Below the pieces are notes generated by a model. It was not told where the DNA came from and did not search any database. It was given only the letters and a program-made list of their open reading frames with translations. Below are positions 1-7,132 of a DNA stretch of 12,059 nucleotides, piece after piece. The DNA lies in NCBI GenBank assembly GCA_900549355.1, contig UROA01000055.1, positions 1-12,059 of the forward strand. Direction: 5' to 3'. The position numbers and the translations under genes are program-made. This DNA is from an uncultured Collinsella sp. GTDB taxonomy: Bacteria; Actinomycetota; Coriobacteriia; Coriobacteriales; Coriobacteriaceae. Every line of letters begins with the position of its first letter. Position 1 is the first letter of the stretch.

Positions 1-2
1 GC

Positions 3-713
3 AGAGCAGCCCCCGCCCCCCCCGCCTCCCCGCCGCCCCCCCCCCGCCACTCCGCCCGCAGGTCGCATGCCGCGTTCCTCGCCCTCGGGGAGGACGCGTG
101 CGCCGCGGCCTGGGAGATGGACACCGTCGAGGGGGCCCGGGAGGACTCCGCCTGCCTGCTCACGCTGCTGCACCGCCCCAGCAGGCTCCAGCTCGCGCTG
201 CCGCTGGAGGAGAAGACCGCCGGGTGCGTCGCGGACGCCCTGGAGGGCGTCCGGGCCGTCCTCGGCGCCGACGGGGCGCGCCGCGTGTTCCGCGCCGTGC
301 TCACCGACAACGGCGCCGAGTTCTCCGACGAGGGCGCGATCGCCGCGCTCATCGGCGAGGAGCCCGGCGAGATGAGGCTGTTCTACTGCGACCCCAGGCG
401 CAGCGACCAGAAGGGCGCCTGCGAGCGCAACCACGTCGAGATCAGGAAGCTGCTCCCCAAGGGCCGCGGCCTCAGGTTCGACCGGCTGGTCCCGGCGGAC
501 CTGTCGCTGGCGATGTCGCACGTGAACTCCGAGCCCCGCGGCGCGCTCGGCTTCGCGACGCCCGCGCGCGCCTTCAGGGCGATGCTCGGGGAGGACGCGG
601 CGGCGCTGCTGGACGCCTACGGCGTGGAGGACGTGCCCATCGGCGAACTCGACCTGACGCCGGGGCTCATCGAGAGGGCGCGCGCAGAGAGGGGCGATGC
701 CCCGCTGGCCTAG
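3..713 (+). CDS. IS30-family transposase, 5' part outside the window (partial)
   Basis: This is the DDE integrase core and C-terminus of an IS30-type transposase, the enzyme that cuts and joins the ends of its insertion sequence. The frame is open from base 3, so the N-terminal helix-turn-helix lies upstream of the window. An Ala/Pro-rich linker leads into EMDTVEG (bases 114-134), which carries the first catalytic Asp. LTDNGAEFSD (about 298-328) carries the second. YCDPRRSDQKGACERNHVEIRK (about 384-450) carries the final Glu region typical of IS30, followed by LPKG and MSHVNSEPRGAL. The first internal ATG (117) falls inside the first catalytic motif, so it is not the real start. Codons are far more GC-rich than in the GT genes, as expected of a mobile gene. 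All three catalytic regions look intact, so the element may be active if its missing 5' part is. Family assignment is confident; the exact IS is not known. Confidence 0.9.
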   Translation, partial: RAAPAPPASPPPPPRHSARRSHAAFLALGEDACAAAWEMDTVEGAREDSACLLTLLHRPSRLQLALPLEEKTAGCVADALEGVRAVLGADGARRVFRAVLTDNGAEFSDEGAIAALIGEEPGEMRLFYCDPRRSDQKGACERNHVEIRKLLPKGRGLRFDRLVPADLSLAMSHVNSEPRGALGFATPARAFRAMLGEDAAALLDAYGVEDVPIGELDLTPGLIERARAERGDAPLA

Positions 714-901
714 CCTGGAAGAAAAAAGAATAGACGGACCGACCGTCCGGCTGAGTCTGGGAAGAGGTGCCGGGCGGCGGGCGGAGCATGGCCACCGGAC
801 CCATCGAAACACATCTCCACCGTTCCTTCAACTGGGAAAACGGCGCCCCCGGACCCCAAGAGGGGCCGCGGGGGCGTTCGGCTAGGTGCGGGAACGGCCT
901 A
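714..901. mobile_element. Downstream end of the IS30-type element, non-coding
   Basis: No convincing gene lies between the transposase stop and the nuclease relic. The stretch holds a short hairpin (CGGAC at 735-739 with GTCCG at 745-749). A second inverted pair is CCGTTCC...GGGAAAACGG around 819-843, and a strong GC hairpin follows at 845-875. Such structures fit the terminal part of an insertion sequence. Without the left end I cannot identify the terminal inverted repeat or a target-site duplication. The exact junction with the older chromosomal DNA is placed only roughly, near 880-905, where protein similarity to the nuclease relic begins. Confidence 0.5.
845..875. repeat. GC-rich inverted repeat (hairpin)
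   Basis: GCCCCC (845-850) pairs with GGGGGC (870-875), and CCCC (854-857) pairs with GGGG (862-865) across a short AAGA loop, leaving a small internal bubble. No T-run follows, so an ordinary intrinsic terminator is unlikely. It may be part of the IS end or a barrier to read-through transcription. Confidence 0.5.
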
Positions 902-1408
902 TTCGCTCAATGTGTTCGGCTGAGATCGGAAATCAACCTCGATGCGTTTCGCGACGGGCTGTGCCGTGGGGATGAGGATGCGGTGAGGCGGGCGCTAAGC
1001 CGCATCCTGGGTGATGCGGGAATCGGTGAGACCGACCTAGATACGCCGCTGCCATATCATCTGCTCTTGCAGGGGCTCTGCTTTGGCTTGCCGGGCTATG
1101 CCAATCCTGCCTCGAGGCGAAAGTGTGGCGCGGGTCGCTGGGACATCCAGGTTTTCCCTACGGGTGCTGTGTTCGACGTAGCAGACACGATTGGCATGCT
1201 GGACGAGCGCCCGCTGATAACGATTAACTTGATGTATGACCCCGATGTGGATGCGCTGGGCCTGGAATTGCTGGCCGTGCAGTCGCTACTCGACATAGAG
1301 CGCGGCGGCATCGACGAAATCCGTGTACCGCGCCCCGGCGTGGGTCGCATGCGCTGGGGGTTCGGTTTTGATGGGCAGCATGTGGCTACGGTGTGCCAGC
1401 TGCTTTAA
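902..1408 (+). pseudogene. C-terminal remnant of an AAA-ATPase-like / PD-(D/E)XK nuclease-domain protein
   Basis: The translated stretch resembles the C-terminal nuclease domain of the AAA-ATPase-like proteins (PF09820 with PF08011/DUF1703) that are abundant in gut bacteria. Matching blocks, in order, are INLDAFRDGL and DAVRRALSRIL, then YHLLLQGLCFGLPGYANPAS, GRWDIQVFP, PLITINL and finally RMRWGFGFDGQHVATV. Full-length members are much longer and begin with a P-loop ATPase domain, which is absent; the reading frame instead runs back into the IS30-type end. In the family the last nuclease motif usually reads like E-L-K; here the matching place reads ITINLM, so the acidic and lysine residues appear lost. 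Together this indicates a decayed 3' fragment, probably cut off by the insertion. An ATG at 767 opens the frame but lies in the IS-like sequence. It converges on the next gene, 24 bp away. Confidence 0.72.
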
Positions 1409-1432
1409 GCGCCGAGGTGTTTCCGGCTTCCG

Positions 1433-2452
1433 TTACTCCGCGTCCTTCAGGGGCGGCATGGGCTTCCAGTTGGGATCCTTGATGATCTTGCGGGCGTCCT
1501 TCATACCTCGGCGCAGCGCCGGAATGCCGGTCTTAAAGCACTTGTCGACCGCGGCCAGGCGAATGAATTCCTTGCAGAAGGTCGCGGCGTTGCCCAGACG
1601 GAACAGCATAGGGTGGTAGTCGCCGTAGATCTGCATGTAGCGTGCCAGATAACCGCGGTTGCGCATGATGTAGTAACGGTTGGTGTCGCTCGTGGAGTTG
1701 AGCTGGCGCTTGCCGGCGATATCCCAGTTAGAGACGGCGCGGGCGCGCTTGAGCACCACGTCGGCAACAACGGCGGCGGGGAAGTGCTGGCTGGCCACGT
1801 AGCCGTAGCAGGCATCGTCGCCGTAGATGAAGAATCGCGCATCCGGCAGGCCGATCTTGTCGACCACGCGGCGCGAGAACAGGCCGCCTTCAAAGCACAA
1901 CTGGTTCATGGCGCGGTAGCCCTTGGGGCCCAGGTCCCACTTAGCGATGGGGTTGGGGATACCAAGCGAAAGGATGAGCTGGTACTGCCAAAAGAAGGCG
2001 CCGCCGTCAAAGTCCAGGCGCGAACCCTGGATGACATCGTAGCGGTCGGTCCACTTGGCAAGACGCTCGATGCCTTCGGGGATGACGAGCACGTCGTCGT
2101 CCATCACCCAGAACCACTGGGCGCCCAGGTCGTAGGCGCATTTGGTGCCGGCGGAGAAGCCGCCCGCACCGCCGCCGTTTTCGAGCTGCGGGGCGTAGAT
2201 GACACGGTCGGTGCCGCCCTGCGCGTCGGGCTGCTCGGTGTCGATGCCCCACAGGTTGGCCAGGCGCTCGTTGAATGCGGCGCACATGGCCTCGGTCTCG
2301 CGCGAATTCTCGTTATCGACAATCACGATGCGCCAGGGCGCGGCCGTGAGCTCGGTCATGGAGTCGAACAAGTTGGCCAGGAGTTCCTGGCGCTTGTACG
2401 TAACGACGACGATGGCGAGCTTATCGATGGGAGCGGGAAAGGTTGAAGGCAT
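1433..2452 (-). CDS. GT2-family glycosyltransferase, galactofuranosyl/rhamnosyltransferase (GlfT/WbbL)-like
   Basis: A 339-residue inverting GT-A glycosyltransferase that probably moves galactofuranose or rhamnose from a nucleotide sugar onto a lipid-linked or cell-wall glycan at the inner membrane face. The N-terminus has the nucleotide-binding strand KLAIVVVTYKR (11-21) and VIVDNEN (43-49). ENGGGAGGFSAG (91-102) is the Gly-rich block seen in galactofuranosyl- and rhamnosyltransferases. WVMDDDV (115-121) is the metal-binding DXD site, and FFIYGDDACYG (207-217) is the acceptor/catalytic-base region. No membrane segment is evident. I chose the ATG at 2452 because AAAGGA lies about 11 bases upstream of it; an ATG at 2494 would place this site inside the gene. 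It is transcribed away from the other GT genes, with its own promoter-like site near 2528-2558. The sugar is not determinable from sequence alone; a Galf reading would be strengthened by a nearby UDP-galactopyranose mutase gene, which is not in this window. Confidence 0.87.
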   Translation of the reverse strand: MPSTFPAPIDKLAIVVVTYKRQELLANLFDSMTELTAAPWRIVIVDNENSRETEAMCAAFNERLANLWGIDTEQPDAQGGTDRVIYAPQLENGGGAGGFSAGTKCAYDLGAQWFWVMDDDVLVIPEGIERLAKWTDRYDVIQGSRLDFDGGAFFWQYQLILSLGIPNPIAKWDLGPKGYRAMNQLCFEGGLFSRRVVDKIGLPDARFFIYGDDACYGYVASQHFPAAVVADVVLKRARAVSNWDIAGKRQLNSTSDTNRYYIMRNRGYLARYMQIYGDYHPMLFRLGNAATFCKEFIRLAAVDKCFKTGIPALRRGMKDARKIIKDPNWKPMPPLKDAE

Positions 2453-2527
2453 GGGGCAATATATCCTTTCACGCGCGGCGGGCGAGCGCTGCACGGAAGC
2501 TATCGAATACGTCCTTGGGACTGTCCT

Positions 2528-2558
2528 ATTGTAAAGGCTCGGCGCACCTTAGCGGCAA
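2528..2558 (-). promoter_or_regulatory. Candidate promoter of the minus-strand GT gene
   Basis: Read on the minus strand, TTGCCG (2558-2553) and TACAAT (2533-2528) form -35 and -10 candidates with a 19-bp spacer. The -10 matches the consensus well; the spacer is on the long side. It would give a leader of roughly 70 bases before the ATG at 2452. Confidence 0.4.
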
Positions 2559-2669
2559 GCTTTGAATAAAACGCAGGAACCTGCCATGGGCCCGCCGCAT
2601 GACGTGGGGCTGCTTTGCCCGCAAGAGGCTCCATAGATTATATAAACGCCCGCTGGCGCGCTGGCCCTT

Positions 2670-2678
2670 TGATACCAT
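2670..2678 (+). promoter_or_regulatory. Candidate extended -10 promoter for the first plus-strand GT gene
   Basis: TGATACCAT fits an extended -10 (TGN followed by TANNAT). It lies about 30 bases before the TTG start at 2709 and has no good -35. The comparable spot before the paralogue at 4934 has TGCTAAAAT, which supports the call. An alternative upstream pair, TTGCCC (2615) with TTATAT (2639), is also possible. Confidence 0.35.
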
Positions 2679-2708
2679 GAAACGACAGGTATTTCCTAAG
2701 GAGCACAT

Positions 2709-3812
2709 TTGTCTACTAACGCCTCTGGCAGCCCTGTTCTGTCGCTGCTTATTCCCATTTACAATGTTCAGCGCTACCTGCGCGAATGCCTCGATTCCGC
2801 CCTGGCGCAGACGCTTAAGGATATTGAGATCATCTGCATTAACGACGGGTCGACCGACAACTCGCCGGCGATTATCCGCGAGTATATGGAGCGCGATGGG
2901 CGCGTCAAGATGATCGACAAAGCCAACAGCGGCTACGGCGACTCGATGAACCACGGTCTGGAGATGGCGCGTGGCAAGTACGTTGGCATCTTGGAGTCCG
3001 ATGACTTTATGGCGCCCGACGCACTCGAAAAGCTTGTCTCGGCCGCCGATAGCAATAATGCCGACTTTGCGAAGGCGAACTTTGATTTCTACTGGTCTAA
3101 GCCCGAGGAGCGCCGTTCGCTGCACGAGATGTTTAAGGCCAAGGACTGCGACAAGCCGGTGCACCCGAGCGACACGACGCAGTTCTTTAAGCAAAAGCCG
3201 TCGATTTGGTCGGCCGTGTACCGTCGCGATTTTCTTGAGCGCAACGGCATTAAGTTCCTGCCGACTCCGGGGGCATCCTTTCAGGACACGTCATTCGCCT
3301 TTAAGGTGATCGCGTGCGCCGATAAGGCTGTTTACCTACATGATGCCGTGCTGTCGTATCGCCAGGACAACGAGAATTCCTCGGTCAATTCTTCGGCTAA
3401 GGTTTTTTGCGTCAATACCGAGTATGCTGAGATTGAGCGTTGGATTCGAGAGGATTATGCCCGTGACCACGCAAGTGATGATGTCGCGCGCATGCTCAAG
3501 TTCAATCAGCTCATTAAGTACGATTCGTACATGTGGAACTACGTGCGCCTGGCGCCTAAGTTCTATAAGGAGTTCCTGGTTCAGATGGCCAAGGAGTTCC
3601 AAGCGGCCTTGGACGCCGGGGACTTTTCGCTTGACGACCTCAAGCCGTGGAAGCGCGCGAATCTCGCTGCCATCCTCAAAGATCCTGAGGGCTGGGTTGA
3701 CGAGCATCCGAGTTTTGCGACGGATGGTGCCTTGGGCCGTGCTAAGTATTACGCCTCGGTTGGAGGGCCAGGCGTGGTCGCTGCCTTCCTCATCGAATCG
3801 CTGAGGGGGTAG
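2709..3812 (+). CDS. GT2-family glycosyltransferase, copy A1
   Basis: A 367-residue GT-A glycosyltransferase of the capsule/exopolysaccharide type, expected to act on the cytoplasmic face of the membrane. The GT2 domain fills about residues 10-210: SLLIPIYN (12-19), the NDGSTD turn (45-50) and the metal-binding ESDD (96-99). Later come SIWSAVYRR (165-173), FQDTSFAFK (191-199) near the expected catalytic-base position, and YRQDNENSSVNS (217-228). The C-terminal part (about 235-367) has no motif I recognise. The start is TTG, with AAGGAG (2698-2703) five bases upstream; no ATG fits better. Residues 12-101 are identical at 80 of 90 positions to the gene at 4934, while the C-terminal halves diverge, so the two share a donor-binding fold and may differ in acceptor. 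The stop is 6 bp before the next gene, implying co-transcription. The sugar specificity cannot be read from the sequence. Confidence 0.9.
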   Translation: MSTNASGSPVLSLLIPIYNVQRYLRECLDSALAQTLKDIEIICINDGSTDNSPAIIREYMERDGRVKMIDKANSGYGDSMNHGLEMARGKYVGILESDDFMAPDALEKLVSAADSNNADFAKANFDFYWSKPEERRSLHEMFKAKDCDKPVHPSDTTQFFKQKPSIWSAVYRRDFLERNGIKFLPTPGASFQDTSFAFKVIACADKAVYLHDAVLSYRQDNENSSVNSSAKVFCVNTEYAEIERWIREDYARDHASDDVARMLKFNQLIKYDSYMWNYVRLAPKFYKEFLVQMAKEFQAALDAGDFSLDDLKPWKRANLAAILKDPEGWVDEHPSFATDGALGRAKYYASVGGPGVVAAFLIESLRG

Positions 3813-3818
3813 GTCGGC

Positions 3819-4859
3819 ATGGGAGAGGCCTCGTGTCCTAAAGCTACCATTGTCGTCCCCGTTTACAACTCTGCGCACTCCATTCAGCGATGCGTCGATT
3901 CGCTGTTGGCCCAGTCCGAGCGCTCGATTCAGGTTGTCTGCGTCAACGACGGTTCGACTGATGATTCGTTGAACGTGTTGCGCCAGATTGCGCAGGCCGA
4001 CGATCGCGTACTGGTGATTGACCAGGAAAACGCGGGCGTCTCGTATGCTCGAAATGCCGGTATCGATGCCGCCGAGGGCGAGACCGTCTTTTTTGTGGAC
4101 GCCGACGATTACATCGATGCCCAGACGGTCGAGCGCGTGCTGCATGCCATTGAGTCTGCAGATGCCGAGGCCGCCGTTTTTGGCGGCGTCTGTGAACCTG
4201 CCGATGCTGCTCCCAAACGTGTCCAGCAACTCATGAGCCCCAAAGCTGGCACCTTCGGCGCCCGCGATCCCCAACTGCTGTTCCATTCGAATGCGCAGCC
4301 CTATGCCTGCCGTGCGGCTTTTTCGCGCGAGCTGCTCAATCGTGAAGGCATTCGCTTCGCCCCCGGTTTGGCTTTGGGCGAGGACGTCGTCTTCCAATTT
4401 GCGGCTTATGCGCTTGCCCGTAAGACCGTCGTCATGCCGGACAAGTTCTACCACTACGTGATGGAGAGCGAATCGGCAACGCACGAGTTCAACAGTGCCG
4501 AGGCTCGCGCCAAAAAGCTTGACGCCCACATGAGGATGCTCGAGGAGGTCTTGGAGGACTGGGCGGCCTACGGTCTTTTGGACCTGTGCCCCGGCGAGCT
4601 GATAACTTGGTTTTTAGACCTAATTGTGTTCGACCTGGCGCGCTTGGATGCCGATGACTTCCATCGCGTGGCGGCTCGCGTCAACATGGACCTTACGACG
4701 TTTTTGGGAACGGAGTGGGCGGATATGCCTGCTAAGGGCGCCGTTCGCCGTGTTGTCCAGAAGCTCGTTGCGGCGACCTCGGGCGTTTCGATGGCAGACG
4801 CCACGCTGTTCTATCTTTCGACTCGCGGTCTCAAAGCCTGCCTGGAGCGCTTTATCTAA
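3819..4859 (+). CDS. GT2-family glycosyltransferase, copy B1
   Basis: A 346-residue GT-A glycosyltransferase. Visible motifs are ATIVVPVYNS (9-18), VNDGSTDDS (42-50), NAGVSYARNAGID (71-83) and the metal site DADD (94-97). LGEDVVFQFAAY (186-197) carries the acidic pair typical of the catalytic-base region. The 'AGVSYARNAGI' block places it with the common EpsJ/WcaA-like GT2 enzymes rather than with its A-type neighbours. The C-terminal third is mostly helical-looking and has no recognised domain. ATG at 3819 follows the upstream stop by 6 bp and has a G-rich stretch in front, so translation is probably coupled. The same block order, (L)LF..., FA/YACR, EL/FL..., GED-VF-FA-Y, recurs in the gene at 6065, making these two paralogues. 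It ends 74 bp before the next gene. The substrate is unknown; a role in building the same surface glycan is inferred from context. Confidence 0.9.
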   Translation: MGEASCPKATIVVPVYNSAHSIQRCVDSLLAQSERSIQVVCVNDGSTDDSLNVLRQIAQADDRVLVIDQENAGVSYARNAGIDAAEGETVFFVDADDYIDAQTVERVLHAIESADAEAAVFGGVCEPADAAPKRVQQLMSPKAGTFGARDPQLLFHSNAQPYACRAAFSRELLNREGIRFAPGLALGEDVVFQFAAYALARKTVVMPDKFYHYVMESESATHEFNSAEARAKKLDAHMRMLEEVLEDWAAYGLLDLCPGELITWFLDLIVFDLARLDADDFHRVAARVNMDLTTFLGTEWADMPAKGAVRRVVQKLVAATSGVSMADATLFYLSTRGLKACLERFI

Positions 4860-4893
4860 TTCCAAGCGCTGCCGCCCGCCGCAACTCGGCTGC

Positions 4894-4899
4894 TAAAAT
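4894..4899 (+). promoter_or_regulatory. Candidate extended -10 promoter for the second GT unit
   Basis: TAAAAT, preceded by TGC (4891-4893), forms an extended -10, with a start of transcription expected near 4906. No clear -35 is visible. It sits in the 74-bp gap before the TTG start at 4934 and would let the last three GT genes be expressed separately from the first two. Confidence 0.45.
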
Positions 4900-4933
4900 A
4901 ACCCTGTTACACGCTACTCAACAGGAGGTTCTC

Positions 4934-6052
4934 TTGCAGAACTCTGATACCCCTAAAGTTTCGCTGCTTGTCCCTATTTGCAATGTCGAACGCTACCTGT
5001 GCGAGTGCCTCGATTCCGCCGTGGCTCAGACGCTCAAGGACATCGAGATCATCTGCATCAATGACGGTTCCACCGATAGCTCGCCGGATATCATCCGCGA
5101 GTACATGGAGCGCGACCCCCGTGTGAAGATGATCGACAAGGCCAACAGCGGCTACGGTGACTCGATGAACCGCGGCCTGGAGATGGCGCGCGGCGAGTAC
5201 GTGGGCATCCTTGAGTCCGACGACTTTATGTTTGAGGATTCGCTCCAAAAGCTGGTCGCCAAGGCCGATGCTGAGCATGCCGATGTGGTGAAGGGCGACT
5301 TTTACCTGTATTGGTCCACGCCCAGCGAGCGCCGTGAGCTGTTTGGGATTATCGACGAGCATATGACGGGCGCCGCGTATCGCCCCGTCGATCGCCCGGG
5401 TATCTTCTACCGCAAGCCTTCCATTTGGTCGGCTATCTATCGCCGTGAGTTCCTTAACGCCAATCAGATTCGGTTCCTCCCCACGCCGGGTGCCTCGTAT
5501 CAGGATGCAGGCTTTAACTTTAAGGTTTGGGCGTGCGCCGAGCGCGCCGCGTTTATTGCGGACCCCATTTTGTGCTATCGCCAGGATAACGAGAAGAGCT
5601 CCGTTAATTCGCCCAACAAGGTGTTTTGCGTATGCGACGAATATGCCGAGATGCAGCGCTTTTTGGATGAGCGCCCCGAGCTCAAGGCTCAGCTCCAGGG
5701 GATTTTAATGCGCATGAAGGTCGATACGTATCGTTGGAATGACGAGCGTTTGGTCGATGAGCTGCGTGGGCAGTTTTGGGAGAAGGCTTCACCCGAGCTC
5801 AAGGCCGACTGGGATGCCGGTCGCTTTGACCTGTCGCTGTTTGATCCACGCGGCGAGACCGATTTGCGCCTGATGGTCAAGTCGCCCCGCGCCTATATCG
5901 ATTCGCGCTTTGACTTTAAGAAACCGGGCAAGCTCAATACGTTTAAGCATTACTTTAAGATTGGCGGCCTGCCGCTGGTCAAGCGCGTGCTGACGTATCA
6001 GCGCACCTACGGCGACAACCCGCACCCCGATGACGTTCCGGCCGCACAGTAG
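4934..6052 (+). CDS. GT2-family glycosyltransferase, copy A2
   Basis: A 372-residue GT-A glycosyltransferase and close paralogue of the gene at 2709. Motifs are NDGSTD (43-48), ESDD (94-97), SIWSAIYRR (163-171), YQDAGFNFK (189-197) and YRQDNEKSSVNS (215-226). It starts with TTG, five bases after a strong AGGAGG (4923-4928), the same unusual start type and spacing as its paralogue. The first half is almost the same protein as copy A1, but the C-terminal region (about 245-372) is quite different and longer, ending in a Pro/Asp-rich tail. One oddity: the tyrosine in the near-invariant P-x-YN strand of GT2 enzymes is replaced by cysteine (C16), with a second cysteine at 23. The rest of the active site looks intact. 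It probably uses a related or identical donor sugar with a different acceptor (inference). The stop lies 12 bp before the next gene. Confidence 0.9.
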   Translation: MQNSDTPKVSLLVPICNVERYLCECLDSAVAQTLKDIEIICINDGSTDSSPDIIREYMERDPRVKMIDKANSGYGDSMNRGLEMARGEYVGILESDDFMFEDSLQKLVAKADAEHADVVKGDFYLYWSTPSERRELFGIIDEHMTGAAYRPVDRPGIFYRKPSIWSAIYRREFLNANQIRFLPTPGASYQDAGFNFKVWACAERAAFIADPILCYRQDNEKSSVNSPNKVFCVCDEYAEMQRFLDERPELKAQLQGILMRMKVDTYRWNDERLVDELRGQFWEKASPELKADWDAGRFDLSLFDPRGETDLRLMVKSPRAYIDSRFDFKKPGKLNTFKHYFKIGGLPLVKRVLTYQRTYGDNPHPDDVPAAQ

Positions 6053-6064
6053 GAGCGAGTGACT

Positions 6065-7132
6065 ATGGCTACCCCCAAGATTTCCGTTGTCGTTCCCATC
6101 TATAAAGTGGAGGAGTGTCTGGCCTGGTGCTTGGACTCCCTGCTTGCGCAGGACATGCCCGATTGGGAAGGCGTGCTGGTTAACGATGGCTCGCCGGACG
6201 GTTCGCGCGATATTGCGGCTGCCTATTGCGAAAAGGACGCGCGCTTTAGGCTGGTTGATAAGGAGAACGGCGGCCTGTCGAGTGCACGTAATGCAGGCAT
6301 CGCCGCGTCCACGGCGCCTATCGTCGCGTTCTTGGATTCCGACGACCGATTTACGCCTGATGCGTGCCGTGTGATCGTAGATGCCTTTGAGCGCGAAGGC
6401 TGCGACGTTTTGACCTTTGGCGCGAACCCGTATCCGCTGGAGGCGGGGTATCCGTGGCTTAACTATGTGCTGAGCCCGCGCGATGTGTCGTTTGAAGGCT
6501 ATAACTCTGACTTGCTGTTTAAGGAAGCATCTCGCCCCTTTGCATGGCGCACCGCCTGCAAGCGTGAGTTTTTGCTGGGCAACGGGATCGTGTTCGACGA
6601 AACCGTTAAGTACGGCGAGGACCAGGTCTTCGATTTTGCCGTGTACGGTCGTTCGCACAAGACCGCGCTTATCTCGAACAAGCTGTATGACTACCGCGTG
6701 GCGCGCAAGGGTTCGCTCATGGACACCATGCGCTACGACGACGAGACACGTCTGCTGGAGCACGTGAAGATTTACTCCGCGGTGCTGGCTGACTGGCGGC
6801 GCGACGGTCTCGATGCTCAGCATGCCGATGACCTGGCGTACTTCCTCTGCGATCTGGTGCTGTACGATGCGCTCAGGTTGCTGGGTTCGGACTGCGGCAA
6901 GGTGTTTGCTGCCGTTGCCACGGCGCTCGCCGGCTCTGCCGTGGGCAGCGTTGCTGCGCTCGCACAATGTGCTCCTTCTGTTGCTGTTATGGTGCGTGCG
7001 GCGCTTACCAGCAAGGCCCCCAATGCCCGCGAGTGCAAAAAGCTCATGTTCGATTACGACGTCTTGAGGTTTGGGCGCCTGGGTGCCTGCAAACGCATGG
7101 CAGCGAACGCCCTGGGAAAGCGAGAGGTGTAG
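6065..7132 (+). CDS. GT2-family glycosyltransferase, copy B2
   Basis: A 355-residue GT-A glycosyltransferase. Motifs are KISVVVPIYKVEE (5-17), VNDGSPDGS (39-47), GGLSSARNAGIA (69-80), the metal site DSDD (91-94) and YGEDQVFDFAVY (183-194), the likely catalytic-base region. A short Ala/Val-rich hydrophobic stretch lies near residues 275-310 and might contact the membrane, though I would not call it a true transmembrane helix. I chose ATG 6065, which has AGGAG (6051-6055) nine bases upstream; a GTG at 6059 would leave only three bases. The upstream stop overlaps this ribosome-binding site, so translation is probably coupled. It is a diverged paralogue of the gene at 3819, completing the A-B-A-B order. 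Its stop codon is directly followed by the next gene's ATG. The donor and acceptor are not predictable. Confidence 0.9.
   Translation: MATPKISVVVPIYKVEECLAWCLDSLLAQDMPDWEGVLVNDGSPDGSRDIAAAYCEKDARFRLVDKENGGLSSARNAGIAASTAPIVAFLDSDDRFTPDACRVIVDAFEREGCDVLTFGANPYPLEAGYPWLNYVLSPRDVSFEGYNSDLLFKEASRPFAWRTACKREFLLGNGIVFDETVKYGEDQVFDFAVYGRSHKTALISNKLYDYRVARKGSLMDTMRYDDETRLLEHVKIYSAVLADWRRDGLDAQHADDLAYFLCDLVLYDALRLLGSDCGKVFAAVATALAGSAVGSVAALAQCAPSVAVMVRAALTSKAPNARECKKLMFDYDVLRFGRLGACKRMAANALGKREV

Larger units (their letters stand above)
2453..2708. other. Divergent intergenic region of the GT locus
   Basis: This 256-bp stretch separates two divergent GT genes. It holds a promoter-like site for each direction and the two ribosome-binding sites. 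I see no RNA gene or convincing small reading frame. The open frames that cross it look like extensions of antisense shadows of the flanking genes. Confidence 0.6.

Noticed and set aside
98..733. Overlapping Arg-rich open frame in the transposase region
   Set aside because: Arg/Gly-rich shadow; the catalytic IS30 motifs are in the other frame.
1613..2446. Plus-strand open frame (277 codons) opposite the GlfT-like gene
   Set aside because: Low-complexity Val/Ala/Gly composition and no motif, while the minus strand encodes a full GT2 enzyme with a DDD site.
2492..2494. Upstream ATG start for the minus-strand GT gene
   Set aside because: It would put the AAAGGA site inside the gene and add a tail with no family similarity; ATG 2452 fits the GT2 N-terminus.
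3336..4529. Long minus-strand open frame (397 codons) opposite the first two plus-strand GT genes
   Set aside because: It crosses two genes with clear GT2 motifs on the plus strand, shows no recognisable domain, and is the usual antisense shadow in GC-rich DNA.
6059..6061. GTG start for copy B2
   Set aside because: Only three bases separate it from AGGAG; the ATG at 6065 has the better spacing of nine.
5789..6967. Long minus-strand open frame (392 codons) opposite the A2 and B2 genes
   Set aside because: Same reason: antisense to two motif-rich GT genes, with no protein family features or ribosome-binding site.
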